Origin: Aristolochia californica
Taxonomy: Eukaryota; Streptophyta; Magnoliopsida; Piperales; Aristolochiaceae
Reading direction: 5' to 3'
DNA: 64,000 nucleotides
NCBI GenBank assembly: GCA_029961685.1
Contig: JARWKL010000012.1
Coordinates: 27,327,227 to 27,391,226 of the forward strand
The notes below the pieces were generated by a model that was not told where the DNA came from, searched no databases, and worked only from the letters and a program-made list of their open reading frames with translations. Both the position numbers and the translations under genes were made by a program. The first letter of the stretch is position 1, and the number at the start of each line of letters is the position of its first letter. Positions 38,095 to 49,096 of this stretch are shown one piece after another.

Positions 38095-39723
38095 TCAAGC
38101 GAACCTCCAGCAAGATATTGAGACTAGTTCCTTGGTATTCCAGCGCAACTTCATCATCCCAAGTTGTTTTGCAAGGCTAAATCCTGGCACTGCAATTTGC
38201 TGCAATAGAGATTCTGCATGTTCTTCGTTAGCTTCACTAAAAGGCATAGGCACCATACCTGCGTTGTTGAAAAAATCCTGCCATGGCAGCCTATACTGGC
38301 CTGCTATGCCAACACATTGGAAAACCCTCGCTTGAACGAACAACTGCTCCACGTTTCTCATTTCTTCGTTATTGGAGAGTATCAGCGGTGCCCCAACCAT
38401 TGCATCTAGTGATTCAATTAATGCCCCAAAGTATTGAATTCCCTCGGCAATATCACGAGAGAAACTTGGTGGAGTTGTGTCAAAGCCGCATTCGTGGTCC
38501 TCAAAGATTGCAACTTTTGGGGCTAGTCTCATCAAAAACATAATAAATTCTGTTCCATTAATAAGCCGAAATGTTGCTGGAGAGAACCTCACAGAAGTTG
38601 CCTCACTATTAATCACCAAAATGCCACCTAATGCATAGGTCTTGAGGCTAGCGATGGAAACAAACTCCACCTTCAACCTTAAGTTACATGAGTTTGCGAG
38701 ATTGAGGAGGATGTCTTTTGCAACTTGTGTTTCCTTGGTTTCCTCCCCAACTACTGCTGTGATTCGAATAATAAGTGGCAACAAACACCTACCCAATTGA
38801 TGCCTCAAAGCAATTCCACTCATGAATGAAGACCATTGCTCACCAAAGCCAAAATCGAAATCAATTATATGAATCATAGCTGCACTGTTAACTGATTCGA
38901 GAATGGCTTGGCTAGTAATCATATTTCCAAATGTTATGGTCGGAGACATATTGGAAAAGGTCATGGTAGCATGAATCCTCGGAACTGCTTCATTTACGGA
39001 AGAAAAAGTAACCCTCTCTATTTGCCCAAGGAGTAGTGCTTCTAGGGCATTTTTAAAACACAACGCAGCTCTTTGAAGAGGGTTTTGGCTAAGGGGCATG
39101 GGCTGAACGTTAAGACGTGCTAATATTGCATATGTAGCACTAGGATTGTTAGACTCAATTGACTTAGCTATCTCAAGAAGCTCATCAATCAAATTGACAT
39201 TACCAGAAGACCCTGGATTAATGGAATTGTTCGATGGGTTAAGCCTTTGGAATAAGAATGGCATAGCCCTATTTACCATTAACTGAATCGAAAAACTAAG
39301 AGGCAAAGGAGGCAAAGGTGGAATTACAGGGAGACCAAAAAAAAGAAAAAAAGGGTTGTAATAAGAAAGAGGAAGAGGGATAATTGGCATATTTCTGCCT
39401 CCGATACCAACATTCATGAGTTCGTAAGTACCTGGTTGTGGATGGTGATCGATGAGGTCATTCATTTCCATAAACGAAATACTAACATCACTATTAGTGT
39501 TGGAGAGAGAAGAAGTTCCATCTGACTGGAGATCATCACTGTTGGGGGGGATATCACATATAGCATCTGACTTCCTTGCAGGAGAGGAAGGTATAGAGGA
39601 TCGATTGAGGTCAATGCTCTCGACTGAATTAGAAGGACTTGCATGTATGATGGAGGAGGGCTTTGCGTCATCCTTGTTGCTATTTGAGGCTCCTGAAAGT
39701 TGATCTTTTTTGTTGGAATCCAT
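38095..39723 (-). CDS. GRAS transcription regulator, HAIRY MERISTEM (SCL6/22/27)-like
   Basis: GRAS proteins are plant transcriptional regulators; the HAM branch maintains shoot meristems. This intronless frame encodes 542 residues. The N-terminal half is low-complexity, Ser/Asn-rich and then Pro/Leu-rich. The GRAS domain starts near residue 175 with LIDELLEIAKSIES, continues with ILARLNVQP, QRAALCFKNALEALL and the VHIID-type motif IHIIDFDFGFGEQWSSFM. It ends in the SAW region with RWNTKELVSISCWRFA. HAM genes are usually targets of miR171 at the codons for ILARLN (39107-39128 here). The peptide is kept, but almost every codon differs from the canonical target at its third position. The frame is intact, so this is likely a functional or recently functional divergent paralogue. 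A retrocopy origin is possible, although the HAM branch is often intronless anyway. Confidence 0.92.
   Translation of the reverse strand: MDSNKKDQLSGASNSNKDDAKPSSIIHASPSNSVESIDLNRSSIPSSPARKSDAICDIPPNSDDLQSDGTSSLSNTNSDVSISFMEMNDLIDHHPQPGTYELMNVGIGGRNMPIIPLPLSYYNPFFLFFGLPVIPPLPPLPLSFSIQLMVNRAMPFLFQRLNPSNNSINPGSSGNVNLIDELLEIAKSIESNNPSATYAILARLNVQPMPLSQNPLQRAALCFKNALEALLLGQIERVTFSSVNEAVPRIHATMTFSNMSPTITFGNMITSQAILESVNSAAMIHIIDFDFGFGEQWSSFMSGIALRHQLGRCLLPLIIRITAVVGEETKETQVAKDILLNLANSCNLRLKVEFVSIASLKTYALGGILVINSEATSVRFSPATFRLINGTEFIMFLMRLAPKVAIFEDHECGFDTTPPSFSRDIAEGIQYFGALIESLDAMVGAPLILSNNEEMRNVEQLFVQARVFQCVGIAGQYRLPWQDFFNNAGMVPMPFSEANEEHAESLLQQIAVPGFSLAKQLGMMKLRWNTKELVSISCWRFA
39107..39128 (-). 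promoter_or_regulatory. degenerate miR171 target site in the GRAS gene
   Basis: On the minus strand the codons ATA TTA GCA CGT CTT AAC encode ILARLN. Canonical HAM-type targets encode the same peptide with ATA TTG GCG CGG CTC AAT. I count about eight mismatches over the 21-nt site, which should abolish cleavage. The canonical site is from memory. Confidence 0.55.
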
Positions 39724-42700
39724 GGTTGTGCTTCTTCTGAAGGAGTTTTTCTTCTACAGGGTAAATGGAAGACAAACTTCGAGCATTTCACCTTAAATCC
39801 CTAAGCTCTACTATTTGAACCGTCGCCAGTGCATCGGTTACTCCACCGTGAACACAAATGGCAAGACAACCTTGAGGAGCGTTTTGACAATGCTTATCGG
39901 GTTCATGTTACAGCTAATGCATACGAGAGACAGATAATCCTATGACACGTAAAAGGAAACTACATTATTAGTGATTTCGTTTGAATTTTAAATAATAAAT
40001 TTGATACTTGTTTGAGTACGTCTATACTATAAAGATGAGATCTCAATTAGTTGGCAACATTAATACAAAAGCTTTCTTTTTGAATGATGAGATGTTTTAC
40101 CGCTTTTACCTTTAAATTGATTTTTTAGGAAGTTTAAGTGTTTTTCTTATAAATAATAGCTTATAAATTTAATATTCTTAAAATAAACGGCTAGGTAGGA
40201 TAAACAAAGTATAAGATAAATGTAAGGGCATAGGTTAGGTAACAATTATCTATATAACACACATACACACACACTATATGTATATATATCATATTTGGTA
40301 TCAGAGCACATGTTGCATCTTACATTATGATACCAAAAAGGTACTTAGTATTAAAGTTTTGAAAGTTATTATAAATGTAAACTTAATAGCTTGACCAAAA
40401 GTGTAAAATATTTTGTAGTAGACTCCTATAAGTATCTATTATGAAGCATAATAGATCACAATATTCTTATAAAGTTTACCCAAAGGTATAAGTTTCATGT
40501 TGGTCAACAAAGTACATGATAAACTCAAGGAACCAATTTAATGTATTTTTCTAAATTAAGAGTTTTGACATATTTTTGAGGTGCCTAATGTATATTTGAT
40601 ACACATGTATATATTTAATAAATTTATTTAATATTTTTTGTAGTTATTAAATATCTTCACTAGTAGTAATCTTAGTTATCGATTGTAATAGTATTAGATT
40701 TTTAAAACAAATTAATTTTAATTTTTAAATAGGAAAGTTATTTAGCTATAAACCTTATTTCAAATATTTACCTTAAATTTTGTAATATTGAAGACAAAAA
40801 AAAACTAAAATACATAAAAGACAATTAAAGTAGTATATTACTAATATTATTATGTAATTGTGGGGCTCAACATATTTTATGGGTATAGACTTGGGAGAAG
40901 ATATACTTCTATATGCTATAGGCCATTAGCTATATTTTTAGGTAATCGACTCATGGAAAGGGTTATATGATTTTGAGTTAAAAATTGTGTTAGTTTGGAT
41001 AATTAAGGGTGTTAGCATAGAAACATAGTGGATAATTACATAACTGTTGTACCTACCTTTTGGTACATGTGTCTAATTAAGTGAATGTAGAAGGGAACAA
41101 ACTAAAGAACTTAAATATTTTACTTTTAAATCAACTTTCAAGTTTTTAACATATCGATTAGTACCTATACATAAAAGCAACACATGTCTATGTTAACAAA
41201 TAAATATATACCATACCATATCATATCATTTGAATTTAATGTAAGTAGATTGTGTGTGTTTTTTTTAATCATTGTTGAAGTAAACTTACATTATAAAGAG
41301 GTAGTTTTAGCTATTGGTTGCATAAATACGGGATTTGTCTTTTTTTTTTTTTTTTTTGTAGCCATACAATTTTGATATTCCTTAAATGCAGATAGTTTGC
41401 ATTTACATATATGTTTCATTGGTACACCTTTGTTATGTTTAGGTTACTCATATTTGGGTTAAGTGGAGATAAAAGAATGATAAGAACACATGTCTTTTCA
41501 TTTTTATTTCATTTAAGTTGGTTAACCATGTATAAGGTGTATGTAAATTCGCAAATTTTGTTTTATATTTGAGATCAAGAAGAATCTATCCCAAAATGGC
41601 AAAAATCTAATAGATAAATTTTCCATTTTTTTTTAGATATTAAAAATACACATCATATGTGAAACATACTCCTCTTATGTAACATTGAGTTGAAATTTGC
41701 TTTAGTACCATATAGAATTGGGTTTATGAACATTTAATAAAGGTGGTTCATTATATAACCAAGAGTTATTCGGTAAAACTCTCTTGTTTATGTTTGCAGT
41801 TGTATGAAACTTTGAAGTCGTAACATGAACTGGGTTGATCTTACAAGATTCATAATTTAGTTCTAGTTTCATGTGCACAATGCATCTAAAAAGAAATAAA
41901 TATGATTTATAACATCTTTCTAATCTAATGATATGAGAAACTTTGAGCATTTTCTTTTGAATTCAATAAAGTTTTTTTTGTATTGTCATTAAGTAGTTTT
42001 TTTCCCTATTGTGGCATGTTTAGATGTTGTGCATTAGGATTTTAAAACGAATAATTGACTCACATATAAGCTATTTAGTTCTTTGGAGCAATAAACAATT
42101 TTGTCACTCTCATCTCTTCTATATAACACATTACCCTGTCAAACACTTGCATGATAAGACCAGTGGAGTTAATTTTAGTTATATTATTAATTTTTACTGA
42201 TTGAAAAAAAAAGGGCAATTGTTTCTCCCAATGCTAATTTGTATCTTTGTTTCACTATCTTCTATCTCCCAGATAAAAGGAACAAAAAAAAAAAAAAAAA
42301 AAAAAAAGAGTAGAGAAAGGTGAATTCAAGCAGAGAAATTAAAATGGAGCATACATCCCTTTCCTCTTTTTGTTTTCTTTTTTGCCCCATGTACTCAATG
42401 TTGCGGTATAAGCATCTACCAAAAGTCTCACTCCAAAACGTCATTGCCTAGTTTCTCTGAAGGAGGGGAAGTGTGACTTCGAGAACATGCTACAAAATTT
42501 TTTTGTCTTATCTCCTATGTCTTGCTCTTCGAGCAGTATCTATGATGTTATTTTTTTGATAATGTATCAATTAATTATTTAGTGAATAGAATAAGTCTCT
42601 GTTTATAATAGAGAAAATAATTATAATCAGATTATAATTATATTACTTATATCCCAGTTACACCCAAAGTCGAACTAAGTTCGAGAGTAATTAAACAACT

Positions 42701-44072
42701 GAATATAAATAGGTTCATAAATAACTAAAACACCTATTAAATTAGTCACTTCTGTGAGATTTATTGTATGAGACTTTTAGTTGATTCCATATTAATTCTG
42801 GCTCTATGAGACTTTTTGTTGTGATTATCTTGTAAGACTCTCCCAATTCTAATCTTCAACTATATGTTTGCACTAACCTCCACAAAAGAGAAAAGGTAAC
42901 AAAATGCAGAATTCCTGTTCGTTTGTGAACGGGCTCTGGTTTAGGCATATTAGTTGTGTTAGAGTGTGTAGTTTTGATTCAATTTTACATACAAAGCAGT
43001 TGCGCTTGTGAAAATGCTCTTATGCCTATTCTCTTTCAAGTTTTGCAGAGAAATAGCTAAACATCTTACTCTGCCTCCAGTAAAGCTCCACTGCTGAAGA
43101 TTAAGGCAGCAGAAAAAGACTTGCGAGGAGTAAAGATCCCAAAGGCTGGATTCTAGGGTGAGAGAGCTATATTGGTGCCGGAGGCTCCATACATGAATAT
43201 GAAGCATATCCAGTAGACTCTTTGATGAAACGGAGATCCCTCTTTAACCCTGATTGTTAAGAACCCATTAAGCTGGCATTGAATTCAATTAGCTAAACAT
43301 CTTACTCTGCCTCCGGTAATGCTCCACTGCTGCAGATTAAGGCCAAACCAGAGAAGAACCAGAAGGCCATACCCTCTTTAACCGTTTCTGATTTCTAATG
43401 CTTAATTCAATGAAATTAACTTCTATTTAACGGAATTAGGATCCTTATTAATGGACACCGGACACGCCTCCAACAAATAAGAGCAAACGGTTTCAAAGGC
43501 TCACTCTTTTGCCGTTTAATCCGTTAAGATGAACCGATTAGCCCCTAACGGGATTGTGTCTAATACAAAGACGACGAGAGGATGATCTCCACCGTTCAGA
43601 TTGTGGACGCTAGGATGATGTTTTCTGTTTACGTTTGATTTCCTCTACTTAATTCAAAAAACCGTTGAAACCGTTGGAGGGAATGGGAGGAAGGAACGCT
43701 AAGACCAGTAAAACCTCGTCTTTTTTCGGTTAATTTGAGGGAGATTAATGACATCCTGTCTGTAATTTGGGGAAAAAAAAAAATAAGGACAAAATTTCAG
43801 CATTCCCTCCTCCTCGATTATATTTCTTCTTCTACAATCTTTCTTTTGTCCTCCTGAGATTTTTTGTCCTTCTGTAAAATTTGAAGGGGAATGAAACCCT
43901 AATTGAACCATCAGAGTTCATCTCCCTGAATGTGGTGAGCTTAAGCTCTTATTTATCTTCTCTTTAATTTTCTGGTTTCGTTTAAATTCTACAAAAATTA
44001 TTGTGTTATGTGATTCTGAAGTTTGTTCGTTTTCTGCATCGGTGTTCTCAGAGACATTTGACGACTGTAAAG
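39724..44072. other. AT-rich intergenic region
   Basis: This 4.3 kb gene-free stretch is strongly AT-rich from 39960 to 42900. It holds a (CA)n-(TA)n patch near 40258-40290, a PBS-like GGTATCAGAGC near 40299 without a recognisable LTR, a run of about 28 A at 42280-42307, and a 53-bp block duplicated at 43055-43107 and 43291-43343. From about 43600 it becomes the promoter and 5' UTR of the GDPDL gene, with a possible 5' UTR intron from about 43936 to the acceptor near 44050. No coding gene was recognised. Confidence 0.5.
43055..43343. repeat. 53-bp block repeated twice, 236 bp apart
   Basis: AGCTAAACATCTTACTCTGC and the bases that follow up to ATTAAGGC occur at 43055-43107 and again at 43291-43343 with about three differences. 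The sequence between is not repeated. Confidence 0.8.
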
Positions 44073-47000
44073 ATGGTACGGAGTTTAGTTTTCTTTCTTA
44101 TTCTAATTCATAGGGCTTTAGCTCAGAGCTCGAACAAACACTGGCAAACACTAAATGGTAAGTCTTCTTTTTCTTTTTCTATTTTTCTCCCCCTTGAGTA
44201 GCTCTCTTTTTAGTTTGTTTAGAAGATCTCAGAACTTAAAACAGTATTAGCTTCATGCCTTGCAACAATTCTACGGTGGAAGATAACAAACAGACGTTAT
44301 CCTGCAAGCTAGTAGATCATGAACAAGAACGAAACCTAAAATTTTGACTCGCTTGCACAATCTCTTACATTGTGATTAATCCGCATTTTCTTCCCAGTTC
44401 ATTACAACTTTTACCATCGAAATAAACGATTTCAGGTCAAGCGCCACTAGTGATCGCTCGTGGAGGGTACTCAGGCGTCTTTCCGGACGCCAGTTCATTC
44501 GCCTTGAGTTTTGCTAAGTCAACAAGTCTAAAAGATTTAGCTCTGTTTTGCGATCTACAAATGTCCAATGACGGGATGGGCTTCTGCCTGACTGATCTGA
44601 GGCTTCAAAATTCAACCAACATAGCTGACCTTTTCCCCAAGGGGTCTAAAACTTACTCTGTCAATGGAGAAGATCTTAATGGTTGGTTCCTGGTTGACTT
44701 CACATCGAAGCAATTACTAAATGTTTCACGTAAGTTCTGGAGTTTTTTATTCGGTTCTGATTGAAAGAAATCATGACTACAGAATTTAGGTTTCATGAAT
44801 AGTTTCTGCAATCATTTATCTGGTTCACTTTAGTTGAGATTTTCATGTATTATATTTCACCAGATCATGATTTATTATGCAACACAAGTTGATCTTATTC
44901 TGCTATTTCTACTGAGTGGCTGGATTCTAATTCACTCTGGTTGGACTCTTCTTCCTACAGTGACCCAGAATATATATACGAGACCAAGTGTATTCGATGG
45001 TTTTCTGCCATTATCTCTTCTTGATGATGTTGTGGGACTTCGGCCGGGCAATTTGTGGATAAATGTTCAGGTATTTGAGAAATTTCTTCATGATTTTATG
45101 ATTTAATGCGATTATTATTCTTTGTTTTCCAACTGTTATCTTCACATTTAGGAGGTTCTCAATTTTGTTGCCAGCATACCCTTTCGACTTGAAGATCACT
45201 CTGTACTGATAACCGTAGTTTATTGCAGTACAACTCGTTCTACAAGCAGCACAATGTTGACATGGTTCCTTACATCTTGGAATCGGCCAAGCTTTTCCCC
45301 ATTGATTATGTTTCTTCTCCTGAAATTGGATTCCTGAAGAGTCTGTCAGGAAAGCTGCCCAGGACAAAACTTGTATTCCGCTTCCTAGACGAAGATGCTG
45401 AGGAGCCTTCGACTAAACAAACCTATGGTGACATTCTGAAAGATCTTAAATCAGTAACATCCTTCGCTTCTGGAATTCTGGTTCCTAAGAACCAGATATG
45501 GCCTGTTGAGAACCTCTATTTAAAGGACCATACGAGTCTCGTCAAAGATGCCCATAAACAGGGACTGGAAGTTTTTGCATATGGCTTTGCTAATGACTTG
45601 CCTGGAAGCTACAATTACAGCTACGACCCTTCAGCTGAATATTTGCAGTTCATAGATAATTCCGATTTCAGTGTGGACGGCGTGCTTACAGACTTCCCTT
45701 CCACTGCATCTCAAGCAATAGGTGAGATACTCTCTGCCACTGACATTTCTGCTATTTGGAGAACATAAAATTGGCTCGAGCTATTAATTGAAGATAACCC
45801 TTCTCTAGATGGTTTCAAATCAGAAGATTAGATTCAGAAAAGAATGCTCTCTTGGTCACATTGTTAACTAATGCTTTTCTTCTCCAACTCTTCTTTTTCT
45901 TTTTATCAGCCTGCTTCGCCCACAACAACAATACCGGTCCTGTCAAAGGTGATGTGCTATTACTTAGCAGCTGCTTTTTCTATTTGACAATTCAGCAGAG
46001 TCTTTGGTCTAATTTGACTTGAAATGTTTCAGAAAAACCATTGGTTATAACACACAATGGGGCAAGTGGAATTTACGCTGGGAGCACTGATTTGGCCTAC
46101 CAGAAAGCAGTAGACGATGGAGCAGACATCATTGACTGCTCAGTTCAGTTGTCTAAGGATGGAGTACCCTTTTGCCAGACTTCAATAGATCTAATCAGTG
46201 AAACAAATGCAATGGCTGCTTTTGTCTCGCGGTCTTCTCAAGTGCTTCAAATCCAGGCGACAAGTGGAATTTTCTCGTTTGATCTCACCTGGAGTGAGGT
46301 TCAAACCTTAAAGCGTAAAAAGCAGCCCAGAACTCTCTTGATGATTATTGCATGTTCGAGGAGTAGCAAAATGCAAAAAAGCTGCTTAGTGAAGAAAACA
46401 CCAGGCTTTTATAGTTGAATTCACACAGTTACTGTCTTAAATTCATCTCTTCGTATTTGTCTCAGCCATTGATCTTCCTAATTTCGATCTTGGCAGCTAT
46501 GCTTCTGAGCCCCTATGCAGAGGCCAGCTTATTGAGGAATCCAGCATTCAAGAATGCGGGCAAAATTGTGTCCCTCACTGATTTCCTTGACTTCGCAAAA
46601 GAGAAGGCTGCTCCTGGAGTACTGATCAACATACAGGTAACACAACTTAAGTAATTTTCAAAATGAAGATTTGCTCTCATATTCTACGGTCATATAGGTT
46701 GGAGCCAGCCCGCCAGCCCTCCCCAGCAGCATTATCGCAATGCTTGATCAAGGTCTCCTCACCCATGCAGATTTCCAGATAGATCGTTTCCACGCTATGT
46801 TTCATATAACTGTTCTCATGAACAATTTAAACAATGCAGGAGCCTGCTTGAACATAACAACAGTACACTTTACTCCCTTGTGCAGAATGCTGCTTTCCTT
46901 GCATCCCAGAAGGGTCTTGACATCGTCGATGCAGTAGAGAAGGCCCTGACCAAAGTTGGCTTTGACAAAGGGACTACTCAGCAGGTCCTGATCCAGTCTG

Positions 47001-47757
47001 ACGACAGTTCTGTTCTCAGCAAGTTTACCCGCTATCCCACTTACAAACGAGTCCTTTACATTGAAGACATAGTAGGCAGAGCTGCCAAGCCTATTGTGAA
47101 GGAAATCAAGAAATTCGCCGATGCAGTCAACCTCCCAAGAGGATCCCTTGCAAAACACACTGACGGTTTCCTCGCCAGTTTCACTAATCTGGTTGAAATG
47201 ATGCATTCTGCCAACATCTCCGTTTATGCGTCAGTTTTCAGGAACGAATTCATGGCGTTTGCATTTGATTTCTTCTCTGACCCTATAATGGAGATAAGCA
47301 CATTCGTGGACGGATTTGGCGTCGATGGGGTCGTGACTGAATTCCCAGGAACTGCAAACGAATACTTGAGTAAGCATTCACCATTCCAGCTCTAGAGATT
47401 AGAATGGAATATTATTTGAGGAAATTTTGCTTAGGAATTGTTTATTGCTGGTTGCTTTCAGGGAGTCCATGTTTCAAACCCGCAAAGGAACCAGGTTATG
47501 CCATTCTACCTGCAGCGCCAGGGGGGCTCCTAAGCTTGTTTCCGCCGGAATTACTGCCCCCTGCTCAGCCTCCAGCGCCTGCACTAACTGAAGCAGACAT
47601 TATCGATCCACCATTGCCAAAAGTGGCGGACGTTGCTCCCAAGCAGCCAGCGGCTGCTCCTGTTTCTCTTCCTAGTGGACAATCGGTAAATTCGTTCAAC
47701 TTGGCTCTCTGTCTTGGGATGTTGGTGCTGAGTTTAGTTTTAGTGATGTCTAGTTGA
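44073..47757 (+). CDS. GDPDL: glycerophosphodiester phosphodiesterase-like protein, GPI-anchored (SHV3 family)
   Basis: SHV3/GDPDL proteins sit on the outer plasma membrane face and are needed for cell wall organisation and root hair growth. Nine exons join in phase: 44073-44157, 44436-44729, 44961-45070, 45229-45721, 45910-45948, 46033-46314, 46497-46636, 46886-47369 and 47462-47757, giving about 740 residues, the usual length. A signal peptide (LVFFLILIHRALAQ) leads into two tandem GDPD domains, the first opening VIARGGYSGVFPDAS and the second VITHNGASGIYAGSTDLAY. Between the second domain and the end lies a Pro-rich stretch, followed by a hydrophobic tail (FNLALCLGMLVLSLVLVMSS) fitting a GPI anchor signal. 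The first domain has ARGG where active GDPD enzymes have HRG, a family feature. An apparent frameshift after 46314 disappears when the intron ending TTGGCAG at 46496 is used. Confidence 0.94.
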
Positions 47758-49096
47758 TGTCACGGGTGCGAGAGAGAGAGAAGGACGAGGGCAAATGAAA
47801 TCACAGGGTGCACTAACGAGCCCTAATAGTGCTTTTGTTCTCATTCATTATATGCAGAAACTGAGATTTTTTTCGTACTAGTTATGGATTTCAGGAGGAA
47901 AAATTCAGAATCCTTTTCTTGTGTTCATGGCCATGCCTCGCTAAATCCCTTTGGTGAACTGATCATTTTAACATCGTGATTCCGTCGTTCGCAGTGTCGG
48001 AAAGAATCAATTTTGTTAAGAATAATCCTACAGCTACTACCATATTTTTACCCTAGTACGAGCAACCTGGATCATCTTGTTTAACGGCTCCATAATAAAA
48101 TTGGATAAACCCAATAAAACCTATCCTCTTTGTAACTCTGTGAAAGAGTAAACGGAAGCAAGCCTTTTTAAAAAAACAATAACAATAACAAAAGCAAATG
48201 AAAGCATTTATTTCCCTAATGGAATCGAAAAGAAATAGTTTTTATCCATCCTGATCGACTATACAAGAAATACTTCGAAGGAAAGAATGCAAGTTTAGGG
48301 CTCAGATTCGCCTTGATTCTGTGATTTGTGTAACCTCTTTGAAACCCATCCATGGCTGCAACGGTTGCCCGTTAAAAGACCATCCGTAGTTGCCGCGCCA
48401 TGAAATGGAGACAGAGGTAAGGCAAACCACCCGAAAAAAGAAGCGAACATTATCATCACTGCCTCTTCGGTTTTACCGATGGTAGATGGGAAAAAGAAAA
48501 AGAAGAAGAAGAAGAAGCAGAAGAAGAAGAAGGGAAAAGGGTTGTTGTCTTAAAAACCATGGATGATCATCGACTCGGAGGAAGAGAGTGGGGCAACAAT
48601 CCTTCACAAACCGGCCATCTCTCTCACTGCCACGAGCCTCACGCCTCAGAACATCACATGCGACTGCGTCACACTTTATAGTTTCGAAGGAAATGGGGCT
48701 ACCGGCTTGGACTATTTCAGCATCGTAAGACTCGGATAGCAGAGTTTAATTTCAATAAAAAAAATTAAATTTTCATTCGTAACTGAAGTTACTGTTTTTG
48801 CTTGGTGAAGCGAAAGAACAGACAGAAAGAAATGCAGCCCCCAGCAGCCGGTTTTCTAGCAGTTACCGATTGTCGCAGACAATATACTGCACAGTTTATC
48901 AAATGCACAACATATCATAAAAAAAACATAGAGAAGGTACGATGGACTCCAAAGATATGCAATAAATATTTTTATTTCATGTTTTAAACTACAAAAATAT
49001 ATCCAACAAATTGGCATTTTCCTCTGAATGATGCCAATACACAATATCAAAAGCCAATGAGAAATCTGAAACAATAATAGGAAGAAAATTCGAGTT
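47758..49096. other. spacer between the GDPDL and phosphatase-like genes
   Basis: The two genes converge here. It contains the GDPDL 3' UTR to about 48000, an (AAG)n-type purine tract at about 48497-48540 and an otherwise unremarkable AT-rich spacer. The ORF at 48802-48987 has no family features. Confidence 0.45.
48497..48540. repeat. (GAA)n-rich microsatellite
   Basis: An imperfect AAG/GAA array of about 44 bp with one CAG interruption. Confidence 0.8.

Noticed and set aside
40299..40310. primer-binding-site-like GGTATCAGAGC in the AT-rich spacer
   Set aside because: No LTR end precedes it and no repeat partner or internal domain was found.
46314..46500. apparent frameshift and premature stop in the second GDPD domain
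   Set aside because: A GT donor at 46315 and the TTGGCAG acceptor ending at 46496 remove the stop and restore the family sequence (LKPMLLSPYAEASLLRNP).
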